DNA from: Haloplanus sp.
Lineage (GTDB): Archaea > Halobacteriota > Halobacteria > Halobacteriales > Haloferacaceae
Assembly: GCF_028275055.1 (NCBI RefSeq)
Contig: NZ_JAQCNJ010000023.1
Location: 1-44,022, forward strand
Direction: 5' to 3'
Length of the DNA stretch: 44,022 nucleotides
In this document: positions 15,730 to 24,665 of the stretch, one piece after another
Position numbering within the stretch: the first letter of the stretch is position 1
Layout: every line of letters begins with the position of its first letter
Translations under genes and position numbers: made by a program
The notes under the pieces: generated by a model
What the model was told of the DNA's origin: nothing
Databases searched by the model: none
The model's input: the letters and a program-made list of their open reading frames with translations, nothing else

Positions 15730-16419
15730 TCAGTCGGTTCGGACGCCACGGGTGGCCGTCGCCTTGAACGACGCGACGACCGGCGTCCCCCGGTGGAGGT
15801 TCAGTTTCTCGACGCTGGCCGCGGTGACCAGCGCCGACAGCGACACGTCGCCGCCGACGTCGACGGTGACCAGTGCGACCGACTCGCCGGCGTCGACGGT
15901 AAGCACCGTCCCACGGACGCGGTTTCGCGCGCTCGTCCGATCCCCATCCGGCGACTCCGAGGGCGATTGTAGCGTCACCGCGTCGGCTCGGAGGGTGAGA
16001 CGGACGGCCTCGCCGCCCTCGGGGACTAGTGCCCGGACCGTGCCGGCCGTTGTCTCGACGGTCGCGAGTTCGCCCTCGCGGTCGACGACCCGTCCCGACA
16101 GGGCCGTCTCGGCCGTCTCGACGACACCGCTGAACTCCGCGCGCAGGCGGTCGTACCGCGAGAGAAGACGCTCGGCCCGGTCGGTCAGGCGACTGCCGCC
16201 GCCGCCGGCCCCGCCCCGCGTCCGTTCGACCAGTTCGCCGAACGCCTCCTCCAGTTCGACGATCCGTTGTTGGGCCCGCGAGTACGACCGACCGAGCGCC
16301 GTCGCCGCGGCGTTGATCGACCCGTGGTCGTCGACAGTCCGAAGCAGTTCGACGTCGCGTTCAGCGAGTGTCACGTCGCCCCGCCCGAGACGGGCGTCGA
16401 ACTCGGTCGAGAACTCCAT
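15730..16419 (-). CDS. ModE-type regulator with winged helix and tandem TOBE domains
   Basis: A 229-residue protein starting MEFSTEFDARLGRGDVTLAERDVELL. Residues ~15-95 are a ModE winged helix (LLRTVDDHGSINAAATALGRSYSRAQQRIVELEEAFG, then RTRGGAGGGGSRLTDRAERLL). Two TOBE domains follow (LSGRVVDREGELATVETTAG, and NRVRGTVLTVDAGESVALVTVDVG), which in ModE bind molybdate or tungstate. It is divergent from tupABC, and the intergenic region holds a ModE-box-like palindrome, so oxyanion-dependent control of the transporter and of itself is likely. The ATG at 16419 was chosen because the in-frame extension to 16530 is not ModE-like and runs through the promoter. Confidence 0.88.
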   Translation of the reverse strand: MEFSTEFDARLGRGDVTLAERDVELLRTVDDHGSINAAATALGRSYSRAQQRIVELEEAFGELVERTRGGAGGGGSRLTDRAERLLSRYDRLRAEFSGVVETAETALSGRVVDREGELATVETTAGTVRALVPEGGEAVRLTLRADAVTLQSPSESPDGDRTSARNRVRGTVLTVDAGESVALVTVDVGGDVSLSALVTAASVEKLNLHRGTPVVASFKATATRGVRTD

Positions 16420-16481
16420 GGCGGCGGTACCACACGAGCGGTCAAAGGCGTTGCCGTGCAGGGAGTCTGGCGACCGAGAAA

Positions 16482-16509
16482 CGGTGATATAACCCAATAT
16501 AGTTTCGTC
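16482..16509. promoter_or_regulatory. ModE-box-like palindrome between modE and tupA
   Basis: GGTGATATA (16483-16491), then spacer ACCCAA, then TATAGTTTCG (16498-16507) gives ATATA-N6-TATAG. The A/T core and 6 bp spacer agree with the classical ModE box (TATATA-N6-TATATA flanked by CG). On the minus strand it contains a TATA-like ctatatt about 50-80 bp upstream of modE, so binding would repress modE, and it lies upstream of the tupA promoter. Confidence 0.5.
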
Positions 16510-16591
16510 GCTCGCCGGTGAGTCGATCACGGACCCATCACCGGTTACGCAACCGAAAGAAATTTTACTCTCCCCATGTCTCGTTGTTTCT

Positions 16592-17521
16592 ATGCCGATA
16601 CAACGACGTCAGTTCGTCGCGGCGCTTGGCGGTGGGATCGTCGCGGGACTCGCCGGTTGTTCCGGCGGCAGCGGAGGAGGCCAGAGCGAGAACGTCGGCG
16701 TGCAAGGCGAGACGCTGACGCTGACGACGACGACGAGTACGCACGACACGGGACTGCTCAACGAGATTCACGGCGACTTCGAGGAGATGTACGGTGTGAC
16801 CGTCGACGCGGTGGCCCAAGGGACCGGCGCGGCACTGGAGTCGGCCCGCAACGGCGACTCCGACGTGGTGATGGTCCACGCCCGCGGGTTGGAAGACGAG
16901 TTCCTGCGCAACGGCTACGGCGTCAACCGCCGGGACCTGATGTTCAACGATTTCGTGATCGTCGGCCCGGAGAACGATCCGGCCGGGATTCAGGGCGCAG
17001 GTTCGGCGACAAAGGCGTTGAACGCGATCGCCGAGTCGGGGGCGACGTTTGTCTCCCGCGGTGACAACTCCGGCACCCACACGAAGGAACTGAACCTCTG
17101 GGAGGTGGCGGGCACCGACCCCGGGGGCGACTGGTACCAGGAGACCGGAACTGGGATGGGCGAGGCATTGAACATCGCTACCCAACAGGGTGCGTACACA
17201 CTCTCGGACCGCGGGACCTTTATCTCCCAGCGCTCGGAGATCGACCTCACGATTCTGGTGCAGGGACCGATCGAGGGCGGGCCGGAGGTCCTCTCGAACC
17301 CGTACGGGATCATGGCGGTCAACCCCGGTGTCCACGAGGACACGAACTACGACCTCGCGATGGCCTATATCGGCTGGATCACCAGCCCCGGCGCACAGGA
17401 TGCCATCGCGGGGTACGAGATGAACGGCGAGCAACTGTTTTTCCCGGAAGCGGTTTCGGAGAACCCCGACTTCCAGCAGTACGTTCCGGAAGGTTGGAGT
17501 GGTGACTCCGCCGACGGGTAA
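16592..17521 (+). CDS. tupA: Tungstate ABC transporter, substrate-binding lipoprotein
   Basis: A 309-residue protein beginning [25 protein letters not shown], a Tat leader (RR at 5-6) with lipobox LAGC and Cys23, so a lipid-anchored exported protein. TupA signatures are [15 protein letters not shown] near the mature N-terminus (the TTTS-D-x-GLL oxyanion loop) and [14 protein letters not shown] in the middle, where Ser/Arg/Thr coordinate tungstate. TupA binds tungstate far better than molybdate. An AT-rich aattttact about 27 bp upstream indicates a leaderless transcript. Followed by 2 bp and tupB. Confidence 0.92.
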   Translation: MPIQRRQFVAALGGGIVAGLAGCSGGSGGGQSENVGVQGETLTLTTTTSTHDTGLLNEIHGDFEEMYGVTVDAVAQGTGAALESARNGDSDVVMVHARGLEDEFLRNGYGVNRRDLMFNDFVIVGPENDPAGIQGAGSATKALNAIAESGATFVSRGDNSGTHTKELNLWEVAGTDPGGDWYQETGTGMGEALNIATQQGAYTLSDRGTFISQRSEIDLTILVQGPIEGGPEVLSNPYGIMAVNPGVHEDTNYDLAMAYIGWITSPGAQDAIAGYEMNGEQLFFPEAVSENPDFQQYVPEGWSGDSADG

Positions 17522-17523
17522 CC

Positions 17524-18240
17524 GTGCCGTTCGAAGCGATCGGTCACTTGCTGCCCGCGCTCGTGGATTCCCCCTTCCGTCAGGGGTACGTCCGGAGCAT
17601 CATCTTCGTCTCGCTGTACGTCAGCGTCATCGCCGTCACGCTCAGTACGCTGTTCAGCATCCCGGTGGCTATCGTCATGGGCTTTTCAGATTTCCCGGGC
17701 AGGCAGTTCGTGAAGTCGGTGATCAACACGGGGATGGGCTTTCCGAGCGTCGTCGTCGGCCTCCTCGTCCTCTTTGCCGTCTCGAACCAAGGACCGCTCG
17801 GCCCCCTCGATCTGGTCTTCACCAAGGAGGCGATGATCATGTCCCAGTTCGTCCTCGCGACGCCACCGATCACGGCGATCAGCCTCGCGGCGATCACCGG
17901 CGTGAGCGAGAACGTCCGCGACGCGGCCCAGGTTCTCGGCGGAACGCGCCTCGACGTGGCCCTCGTCGTCATCAAGGAAGCCCGGTACGGCATCGCCACC
18001 GCGATCCTCGCGGGGTTCGGCCGCGCCATCAGCGAGGTCGGATCGGTGCTGATCGTCGGGGGGAACATCACCAGTTCGGACGGTATCTCCCAAACCCGGA
18101 CGCTGACGACCGCGATCCAACTGGAAGCCCGGCAGGGCCGGTACGACACCGCGATGGTGCTCGGCGCGGTCCTCGTGGTGCTCGTGTTGACGGTCAACGC
18201 CATCGTCGTTCGACTCGGCGACGAGGGGACGATGCGCTGA
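17524..18240 (+). CDS. tupB: Tungstate ABC transporter permease
   Basis: A 238-residue integral membrane protein starting with GTG at 17524, 2 bp after tupA. It has about six hydrophobic segments ([33 protein letters not shown] and others) and the ABC permease EAA loop with [25 protein letters not shown] around residues 137-160, which contacts the ATPase. TupB is a homodimer channel for tungstate. The stop overlaps the next start by one base, implying coupled translation. Confidence 0.92.
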   Translation: MPFEAIGHLLPALVDSPFRQGYVRSIIFVSLYVSVIAVTLSTLFSIPVAIVMGFSDFPGRQFVKSVINTGMGFPSVVVGLLVLFAVSNQGPLGPLDLVFTKEAMIMSQFVLATPPITAISLAAITGVSENVRDAAQVLGGTRLDVALVVIKEARYGIATAILAGFGRAISEVGSVLIVGGNITSSDGISQTRTLTTAIQLEARQGRYDTAMVLGAVLVVLVLTVNAIVVRLGDEGTMR

Positions 18241-19004
18241 TGGTCCGACTGTCCAACGTCTCCCACGCGTACGGCGACGAGAGGATCGTCGGGGACCTCT
18301 CGCTGTCAATCGACCCCGGGGAGGTCGTCGCCATCATCGGTCCCTCGGGCGTCGGCAAGACGACGATTCTGCGCATCCTCGCGCTGTTCATCGAACCCGA
18401 CGCCGGAACCGTCGAACTCGACGGCCGGGACGCGTGGGACCTCTCCGAGGACGACCGCCTCGCCCTCCGTCGGCGCATCGGCATGGTGTTTCAGGACGCG
18501 AGCCTGTTCGACGCCACGGTCGAACGGAACGTCGAGTACGGACTGCGGGTGCGACAGTCCTGGCGCGACCGACTCCGGGACGAACTGCGGTCGTTCGTGG
18601 GGTCGAACGGCACCCCCGAGGCGGTCACGGAGGCGCTGGACCTCGTCGGACTGGACGACAAACTCCACCAGGAGGCGCGGTCGCTCTCGGGCGGCGAGGC
18701 CCAGCGGGCGTCGTTCGCGCGGGCCGTCGCCTACGACCCCGAGTACCTCCTCCTTGACGAACCGACCTCCGACCTCGACCCGCGGAACACCGACCTCATC
18801 GAGGACGCGGTCCTCGAAGCCCGGGACCGCGGCATCGGTGTCGGCGTCGCCACCCACGACATGCACCAGGCCGAACGCATCGCCGACCGGGTCGCCGTTC
18901 TCCTCGGAACAGGTATCGCGGAGGTGGGTCGGGCAGAACGGGTGTTCGAGAACCCGGTGGACGAACGGACCGCGAAGTTCGTCTCCGGGGAGTTGGTGTA
19001 CTGA
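18240..19004 (+). CDS. tupC: Tungstate ABC transporter ATP-binding protein
   Basis: A 254-residue ABC ATPase. Walker A is GPSGVGKTT at about residues 34-42, the Q-loop is VFQDASLF, the signature is LSGGEAQRASFARAV, Walker B is YLLLDEPTSDLD and the switch His is in THDMHQ. It has no C-terminal TOBE domain, as expected for TupC-type ATPases and unlike ModC/WtpC; oxyanion sensing in this locus is left to the ModE-TOBE protein. It overlaps tupB in TGATG and is the last gene before the L1 operon promoter at about 19038. Confidence 0.92.
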   Translation: MVRLSNVSHAYGDERIVGDLSLSIDPGEVVAIIGPSGVGKTTILRILALFIEPDAGTVELDGRDAWDLSEDDRLALRRRIGMVFQDASLFDATVERNVEYGLRVRQSWRDRLRDELRSFVGSNGTPEAVTEALDLVGLDDKLHQEARSLSGGEAQRASFARAVAYDPEYLLLDEPTSDLDPRNTDLIEDAVLEARDRGIGVGVATHDMHQAERIADRVAVLLGTGIAEVGRAERVFENPVDERTAKFVSGELVY

Positions 19005-19035
19005 CACCGCGGATCCTGCTGTCGACGCTTCGACG

Positions 19036-19129
19036 GGTTTAAGTCTGCCATCCCCGTCGGTTTCGGTGAGACAGGCCCACACCTGTTTCACTGACCCGTA
19101 GGAGCGAAAGCGTACTACGGAGGTGAACG
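19036..19129 (+). promoter_or_regulatory. L1 operon promoter and structured leader
   Basis: TTTAAG at 19038 is the TATA candidate. GTGAGACAGG (19066-19075) pairs over 10 bp (one G-U) with CCTGTTTCAC (19082-19091) around a 6-nt loop, and GGAGGTGA (19119-19126) is a strong ribosome binding site just before the L1 ATG at 19130. L1 autoregulation through a leader that mimics its 23S rRNA site is established in archaea; that this hairpin is the site is inferred. Confidence 0.55.
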
Positions 19130-19768
19130 ATGGTAGATACAATAGAGGAAGCAGTCTCTCGCGCACTCGACGACGCGCCGCCGCGGAACTTCCGCGAGAC
19201 GGTCGACCTCGCCGTGAATCTGCGCGACTTGGATCTCAACGACCCGTCGAATCGCGTCGACGAGAGCGTCGTCCTGCCGGCCGGAACCGGCCAGGAGACG
19301 CAGATCGTCGTCTTTGCAACCGGTGAGACAGCCCTGCGTGCCGAAGAGGTCGCCGACGAGGTTCTCGACTCGGACAGTCTCGAAGACCTCGGTGACGACG
19401 ACGACGCGGCCAAGGACCTCGCCGACGACACCGACTTCTTCGTCGCCGAGGCGGCGCTGATGCAGGACATCGGCCGCTACCTCGGGACCGTCCTCGGGCC
19501 GCGCGGCAAGATGCCGACGCCGCTCCAGCCCGACGACGACGTCGTCGAGACGATCGAACGGATGAAAAACACCGTTCAGCTCCGGAGCCGCGACCGGCGC
19601 ACGTTCCACACGCGCGTCGGCGCACAGGACATGTCCGCCGAGGACATCGCCGACAACGTGGACGTGATCACCCGTCGACTCGAGGCGGCCCTCGAGAAGG
19701 GACCGCTCAACATCGACTCGATGTACCTCAAGACCACGATGGGACCCTCGGTGGAGGTGCCGGCATGA
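19130..19768 (+). CDS. rpl1: 50S ribosomal protein L1
   Basis: A 212-residue protein beginning [31 protein letters not shown], with the L1 RNA-binding pattern ([18 protein letters not shown] and VVLPAGTG), the central [11 protein letters not shown] and the closing [13 protein letters not shown]. It forms the L1 stalk of the 50S subunit and in archaea also represses its own mRNA. It has the acidic surface of halophiles ([15 protein letters not shown]). A strong GGAGGTGA lies 4 nt before the ATG. The stop overlaps the L10 start by four bases (ATGA). Confidence 0.97.
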   Translation: MVDTIEEAVSRALDDAPPRNFRETVDLAVNLRDLDLNDPSNRVDESVVLPAGTGQETQIVVFATGETALRAEEVADEVLDSDSLEDLGDDDDAAKDLADDTDFFVAEAALMQDIGRYLGTVLGPRGKMPTPLQPDDDVVETIERMKNTVQLRSRDRRTFHTRVGAQDMSAEDIADNVDVITRRLEAALEKGPLNIDSMYLKTTMGPSVEVPA

Positions 19769-20835
19769 GCGAGAGCGAGTCGGTCCGTCGGACGGAGACC
19801 ATCCCGCAGTGGAAGCGGGAGGAGGTCGACGAACTCGTCGACTTCATCGACTCGTATGCGAGCGTCGGTATCGTCGGTGTCGCCGGCATCCCGAGCCGAC
19901 AGCTACAGAACATGCGCCGCGACCTCCACGGGAGTGCCGCCGTGCGGATGAGTCGAAACACGCTCGTCCACCGCGCACTCGATGCGGTCGGCGAGGGCCA
20001 CGGCCAACTCGCCGAGTTCGTCTCCGGGCAGGTCGCACTCATCGGCACCAACGACAATCCTTTCGGCCTCTTCCAGCAACTGGAAGCGTCGAAGACGCCC
20101 GCACCGATCAACGCGGGCGAGGTCGCTCCCAACGATATCGTGATCCCCGAGGGCGACACGGGAGTCGACCCCGGACCGTTCGTTGGCGAACTCCAACAGG
20201 TGGGCGCGGAAGCCCGTATCATGGACGGGTCGATCCAGGTGACCGCCGACTCGATGGTGCTCGAAGCCGGCGAGGAGGTCAGCACCGAACTCGCGAACGT
20301 TCTGGCGGAACTCGGCATCGAACCGAAGGAGGTCGGCCTCGACCTTCGCTCGGTCTACTCCGAGGGTGTGCTGTTCGCCCCCGAGGAACTCGCCATCGAC
20401 GTCGACGAGTACCGCGACGACATCGCCTCGGCCGCGGCCGCCGGGCGCAATCTCTCGGTCAACGCCGCATATCCGACCGCTCGCACCGCGGGCACGCTGC
20501 TCGCGAAGGCGGCGGGACAGTCCAAGGCACTCGGCGTTTTCGCCGCCATCGAGGATCCGGACGTGCTACCGGATCTCGTGGCCAAAGCGGACGGTCAGGT
20601 CCGTTCCATCGCGGCCCGGATCGACGACGACGAGGCGCTTCCCGAGGAACTGCGCGGGGCTGACGCGCCCGCGGCGACGGCGGAGGAACCGGGCGACGAG
20701 GAGGAGACAAACGAATCCGAATCCGAATCCGACTCAGAGAGCGACGGCGACGGCGATTCGGACGCCGACGCCGATACGGACGACGACGACGACGACGGCG
20801 GCGCCGGCGAGGGTCTTGGCGCCATGTTCGGCTAA
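19765..20835 (+). CDS. rpl10: 50S ribosomal protein L10 (acidic P0 homologue)
   Basis: A 356-residue protein. The N-terminal rRNA-binding domain has [37 protein letters not shown], the central insertion domain is the archaeal/eukaryal P0 type, helical L12-binding segments follow, then a very acidic tail ending [12 protein letters not shown], the same C-terminal peptide type as L12 used to recruit elongation factors. It anchors multiple L12 dimers on the stalk base. The length is normal for archaeal L10. Translationally coupled to L1 by ATGA and followed 18 bp later by L12. Confidence 0.96.
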   Translation: MSESESVRRTETIPQWKREEVDELVDFIDSYASVGIVGVAGIPSRQLQNMRRDLHGSAAVRMSRNTLVHRALDAVGEGHGQLAEFVSGQVALIGTNDNPFGLFQQLEASKTPAPINAGEVAPNDIVIPEGDTGVDPGPFVGELQQVGAEARIMDGSIQVTADSMVLEAGEEVSTELANVLAELGIEPKEVGLDLRSVYSEGVLFAPEELAIDVDEYRDDIASAAAAGRNLSVNAAYPTARTAGTLLAKAAGQSKALGVFAAIEDPDVLPDLVAKADGQVRSIAARIDDDEALPEELRGADAPAATAEEPGDEEETNESESESDSESDGDGDSDADADTDDDDDDGGAGEGLGAMFG

Positions 20836-20853
20836 CCACGGAGACACACCACA

Positions 20854-21207
20854 ATGGAATACGTTTACGCAGCACTCATCCTGAACGAGACGGGCGAAGA
20901 GATCAACGAAGACAACGTGACCGCGGTGCTTGAAGCCGCCGGCGTCGACGTGGAGGAGTCCCGCGTCAAAGCGCTGGTCGCGGCCCTCGAAGACGTCGAC
21001 ATCGAGGAAGCCATCGACACGGCCGCCGCAGCGCCCGCTGCGGGCGGTGCGGCCGGCGGTGCGGCCGAGACAACCGACGCCGACGCCGCCGACGACGACG
21101 ATGACGAGGACGCCGGCGACGACGCCGACGACGAGGAACCGGACGCGGCCGAGGACGACGACGACGACGAGGCCAGCGGCGAGGGCCTCGGCGAACTCTT
21201 CGGCTGA
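20854..21207 (+). CDS. rpl12: 50S ribosomal protein L12 (P1-type stalk protein)
   Basis: A 117-residue protein: [22 protein letters not shown] starts the N-terminal dimerisation domain, with [31 protein letters not shown], then an Ala/Gly hinge ([13 protein letters not shown]) and an Asp/Glu tail ending GEGLGELFG, matching the L10 C-terminus. It binds L10 as dimers and recruits translation factors. Very acidic, as expected in a haloarchaeon. Confidence 0.96.
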   Translation: MEYVYAALILNETGEEINEDNVTAVLEAAGVDVEESRVKALVAALEDVDIEEAIDTAAAAPAAGGAAGGAAETTDADAADDDDDEDAGDDADDEEPDAAEDDDDDEASGEGLGELFG

Positions 21208-21245
21208 TCCGGCCACGGGCCACACCACGCAGAACGCGGCGATCC

Positions 21246-21254
21246 GGCTTTTTT
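21246..21254 (+). terminator. Oligo-T terminator after L12
   Basis: GGC followed by TTTTTT (21249-21254), about 40 bp after the L12 stop, fits the archaeal T-tract terminator of the L1-L10-L12 transcript. Confidence 0.5.
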
Positions 21255-21292
21255 GACGACCTCACCGGCGAGCGCCGCAGCCGAGGGTTCAA

Positions 21293-22531
21293 ATGCGGTC
21301 GGGCGGCAACCCGTTCTCGATGCTACCGACCGCTGGCCCGACGACGCTTTGCTACGCCGTGGCTGGCATCGGTCTCGGCACGCTCAGCGGGTTGACACCC
21401 GGCCTCCACGCGAACAACTTCGCGTTGCTACTGGCGTCGGTTGTCCCCGCTCTTCCCGGTCCATCGGTAGCGCTCGGTGCCGCGATGCTCGCCGCCGGCA
21501 TCGTCCATACCTTTCTCGACGTCGTTCCGGCGCTCGCGCTGGGCGTTCCGGACCCAGCGACGGCGGCCGTGACGCTACCGGGTCACCGACTCGTTCTCGA
21601 CGGTCGGGGGCGCGAGGCGCTCCGGCTCTCCGCGCTCGGGAGTGGCCTCGCCGCCGTCGCGGCCCTGCCGGTCGCCGCCGTTCTGACCGGTGCGGTCGAG
21701 GCGATATATCCGACGCTACGTCGACACTTCCCCCTCCTGCTGGCCGCGGTGGCCGTTGTTCTTGTCGCCACCGAACCGACGTGGCGGCGACGCCTCGCCG
21801 CCGTCGGGACACTCCTTGTCGCGGCCGGCCTCGGATGGCTGGTTCTCGATCTCGATCCGTCCGGGCCGGTCGCCGCTGGGGGTGTGCTCGCACCGTTGTT
21901 TGCCGGCCTGTTCGGTGCGCCGGTGCTCGTCGAGGCACTCGACGGTGAGGGTGTCCCGCCGCAGGCGGATCCATCGGTGACGCTTGACCCGCGGACGGTG
22001 GTCGGAACGGCGGGTGCCGGCACGGGTGCGGGAGCGCTGGTCGGCTACCTTCCGGGCGTCTCCGCGGCCGTCGGGACGGTGCTCGTCCTGCCCGCAGTCC
22101 CCGGTCGGTCGGGCGCACGGGGTTTTCTCGTCGCCTCCAGCGGGGCCAGCACGGCAAACACCGTTTTCGCCCTGTTCGCTCTCGTCGCACTCGGGACACC
22201 CCGGACCGGCGTGATGGTGGCGATGGACCGAGCGGGTGTCCCGCACGCGACAGGGGTACTGGTGGGAACGGCGTGTCTCGCTGCCGCGGTCGGGTTCGTT
22301 CTCGTCGTTTCCGTCGGCGACGCATACCTCCGGACCATCGGCCGACTCGACTACACCCGGGTGTCGCTCGCGACGGGGTGTGTCCTCGTCGTTCTCGCCT
22401 ATCTCTTCGCCGGTGGTGTCGGTCTCGCGGTGTTTGCGCTCGCGGCGCTTGTGGGACTGGTTCCACCCGCTCTCGGCGTGCGACGGGTCCACCTGATGGC
22501 CGTTCTCGGTCCGGCCGTCGTTCTCGCGTAA
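21293..22531 (+). CDS. TctA/DUF112-family integral membrane permease
   Basis: A 412-residue hydrophobic protein with roughly ten membrane segments. The DUF112/TctA hallmark is near the N-terminus: [20 protein letters not shown], repeated in the second half as [18 protein letters not shown], the inverted-repeat Gly/Pro loops of tripartite tricarboxylate permeases. There is no TctB or periplasmic TctC partner nearby, so the substrate is unknown; archaeal members act alone as far as I know. An ATG 27 bp downstream (MLPTAG) is an alternative start. Confidence 0.85.
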   Translation: MRSGGNPFSMLPTAGPTTLCYAVAGIGLGTLSGLTPGLHANNFALLLASVVPALPGPSVALGAAMLAAGIVHTFLDVVPALALGVPDPATAAVTLPGHRLVLDGRGREALRLSALGSGLAAVAALPVAAVLTGAVEAIYPTLRRHFPLLLAAVAVVLVATEPTWRRRLAAVGTLLVAAGLGWLVLDLDPSGPVAAGGVLAPLFAGLFGAPVLVEALDGEGVPPQADPSVTLDPRTVVGTAGAGTGAGALVGYLPGVSAAVGTVLVLPAVPGRSGARGFLVASSGASTANTVFALFALVALGTPRTGVMVAMDRAGVPHATGVLVGTACLAAAVGFVLVVSVGDAYLRTIGRLDYTRVSLATGCVLVVLAYLFAGGVGLAVFALAALVGLVPPALGVRRVHLMAVLGPAVVLA

Positions 22532-22583
22532 CCGGCGGGACGGGCCCAAACACGCCGACGTTCGTCGGTGCGAGTCGAAAGAC

Positions 22584-22610
22584 AATGATTAAACCCCACG
22601 AGTGGGTTGA
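22584..22610 (+). promoter_or_regulatory. Promoter of the zinc-finger/EF-1beta unit
   Basis: GATTAAACC at 22587 lies 30 bp before the ATG at 22618. It is followed by the inverted repeat AACCCCAC-GA-GTGGGTT (22592-22608), between TATA and start, which could act as an operator. Confidence 0.4.
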
Positions 22611-22617
22611 TCCGTGT

Positions 22618-22797
22618 ATGAGTCAGACCGAAGGGAAACAGGAGCATCAGTGTGTCTCCTGTGGCATCAACATCTCCGGGATGAGCGCCGCGTCGTTCAA
22701 ATGCCCGGACTGTGGCCATCGGATCTACCGCTGTGCGAAATGCCGTAAGCAGAGCAACCTGTATGAGTGTCCCGACTGTGGGTTTCGGGGGCCATAA
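22618..22797 (+). CDS. Small double zinc-finger protein, HVO_2753 type
   Basis: A 59-residue protein [20 protein letters not shown]... with four CxxC/CxxCG knuckles: CVSC, CPDCGH, CAKC and CPDCGF, enough for two zinc sites. Its length, sequence and position just before EF-1beta match Haloferax volcanii HVO_2753, a structurally solved zinc-finger microprotein whose loss affects swarming and biofilm formation (from memory). The stop is 2 bp before the EF-1beta start, so the two are co-translated. Confidence 0.9.
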   Translation: MSQTEGKQEHQCVSCGINISGMSAASFKCPDCGHRIYRCAKCRKQSNLYECPDCGFRGP

Positions 22798-22799
22798 CG

Positions 22800-23066
22800 A
22801 TGGGCAAGGTCGCTGCCAAAATGAAGGTCATGCCCGGCAGCCCGGACGTCGACCTTGACGACCTACAAGAACGCTTGGAGGCGTCGCTTCCCGAAGGCGC
22901 GAAGATCAACGGGTTCGAGCGAGACGAGGTGGCCTTTGGACTGGTCGCACTCCTGCCGACGGTGATCGTTCCAGACGACGCCGGCGGGACCGAGGCCGTC
23001 GAGGAGGCGTTCGGCGGGGTCGACGGTGTCGAAAGCGTCGCCGTCGAGAACGTCGGCCGCATCTGA
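22800..23066 (+). CDS. aef1b: Translation elongation factor 1-beta
   Basis: An 88-residue protein, the normal archaeal size: [31 protein letters not shown], then [33 protein letters not shown] and [12 protein letters not shown]. It is the alpha-beta sandwich guanine-nucleotide exchange factor for aEF-1A. The start at 22800 follows the zinc-finger stop by 2 bp; the longer frame to 22767 would overlap that gene. Confidence 0.95.
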   Translation: MGKVAAKMKVMPGSPDVDLDDLQERLEASLPEGAKINGFERDEVAFGLVALLPTVIVPDDAGGTEAVEEAFGGVDGVESVAVENVGRI

Positions 23067-23089
23067 GCGATACGGCCGGGCCGTAACGC

Positions 23090-23099
23090 ACCATTTATA
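23090..23099 (+). promoter_or_regulatory. TATA element of the L21e gene
   Basis: ATTTATAACC is centred about 35 bp before the L21e ATG at 23130, giving a very short leader. Confidence 0.5.
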
Positions 23100-23129
23100 A
23101 CCACCACGACAGTACCCTTCTCTACACCA

Positions 23130-23420
23130 ATGCCGAGTTCAAACGGGCCGCTGCAGGGGACGCGGGGAAAACTCTCGAACGATCCGCGGGACCGCGGTGC
23201 GTCTCCGCCACAGCGAGCGATCCAGGAGTATGATGTCGGTCAGAAAGTCCACCTCACGCTCGACCCGAGCGTCACCGAAGGCCGGTTCCACCCCCGGTTC
23301 AACGGGCACACCGGGACCGTCGTCGGAATGCAGGGCAACGCGTTCAAAATCGAGATCAACGATGGCGGAAAGGAAAAGACGATCATCGCGCGCCCGGCCC
23401 ACCTCAAGGCGCAACAGTAA
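23130..23420 (+). CDS. rpl21e: 50S ribosomal protein L21e
   Basis: A 96-residue protein: [31 protein letters not shown], then [27 protein letters not shown] and [17 protein letters not shown]. The GRxHPRFxGxTG motif is diagnostic of L21e. It is followed 6 bp later by RNA polymerase F, the standard euryarchaeal pair. Confidence 0.96.
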   Translation: MPSSNGPLQGTRGKLSNDPRDRGASPPQRAIQEYDVGQKVHLTLDPSVTEGRFHPRFNGHTGTVVGMQGNAFKIEINDGGKEKTIIARPAHLKAQQ

Positions 23421-23426
23421 CACGCG

Positions 23427-23783
23427 ATGAGTATCTTCAAAGAGCAGACCGGCGAAGAGTTCGTCACCGTCTCCGAGGTGAAGGCGCTCCTTGCCGAGGT
23501 GGAGGCGGAGCGTGCGGCGGACCCCGACCGTGAGATGCGCTATGAACTCGCGCGGGCGGTCGAACACGCCAACAGGTTCGCCGTTCTCGACGCCGAGGAG
23601 TCACGCGAGATGGTCGAGCAGTTGCTCGAACTCGATCAGGTCGATGAGGCTGCGGCGTTCAAAATCGTCGACCTGCTCCCGCAGGACCGCGACGAACTTC
23701 GGTCGGTGTTCGCACACGGCCGCTACTCGCTCGACGGCGACGAACTCGACGAAATCCTAAACGTCATCGCACAGTACGTGTGA
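23427..23783 (+). CDS. rpoF: DNA-directed RNA polymerase subunit F (Rpb4)
   Basis: A 118-residue protein: MSIFKEQTGEEFVTVSEVKALLAEVEAER, a helical core, and a C-terminal HRDC-like half with LEL-DQVDEAAAFKIVDLLPQDRDELRSVFAHGRYSLDGDELDEIL. It pairs with subunit E (Rpb7) to form the RNA polymerase stalk. In related genomes this cluster continues with DUF655 and ksgA genes; here the recognisable order stops at this stop codon. Confidence 0.93.
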   Translation: MSIFKEQTGEEFVTVSEVKALLAEVEAERAADPDREMRYELARAVEHANRFAVLDAEESREMVEQLLELDQVDEAAAFKIVDLLPQDRDELRSVFAHGRYSLDGDELDEILNVIAQYV

Positions 23784-24665
23784 CGCTGCCGTGTCCTGTC
23801 GGCGTCCATATCACCGGTAAAACGTCTTCTCGCACGTGTCTCATCCATTCCGCCGGCGGTTTCCGAGGTTCCCGTGTCGGGTTTGCCGACGCCTCCGTAT
23901 CGCACGGCACCCGCTGCTCGCTGCTCGCTGCTTGCTGTTCGATTCCGATCTCCGGTGCGACGGTTTGCACCCAGCCCCGCCGGTTTCTCCACGACAACGA
24001 GGCGCTCGCGATGCTTTCCGCCGTGTCCCGTCGGAGTGAACGGTTCGTCGACCGTCGCACCGAGTCTCTTGTCGGTGACCGGTTCGGTCGGATAACCGCC
24101 GAACCCCATCTCGACGCCGGGGTCCGGACCGGCGACAACGGGTGCGGCGCACGTCGGACTCACGAACGTCGACCACGTCAAAGCGAATCCGGACCGTCGT
24201 CACCGGTCACCGCGGCCGTGCACACTCGCCTGCCGCCTCGATTCGATCCTCGGTGACCCCCGACGGTCCCGTTGACGCACGTGACGGGAACAGTCTGCCG
24301 AACCCGCCGCCCGCCCCGACCGCCGCCGGAGGCGGTCGGCGCGTCGGTGATGATGGGTCGACCCACTGGGGCCGTCCGCGCGTTCGAGTTATGATTGACA
24401 CCACCGCCGACCACGCGCCGACCGCCTGCTTGGTTCGGGCCGGACGTCTCTCGGTATGACGGTTCGGTTTCGCGCCTCCGTGGGTAGACCGGGGGCTACC
24501 CTGCTGTCCGTCGACACGTGCCTACGGCGAGACGATGACGCCTGCACCCGTTGTGATCGGCCGGGTCAACCGGTCGACGACCGTTCACCCGGTTAATCAC
24601 GACAGCGTTCTCACCGTGAGAGCCGGTGTGACTATGTGTTCACGTCCCGTCTCCGGACACATTGA
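23784..24665. other. Gene-poor stretch after rpoF
   Basis: No frame on either strand has a domain, leader or normal haloarchaeal amino-acid bias. A short heptamer run of GCTGCTC-type (about 23910-23938) is present. No tRNA, integrase or terminal inverted repeat is visible. It may be decayed coding DNA or a recombination junction. Confidence 0.5.
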
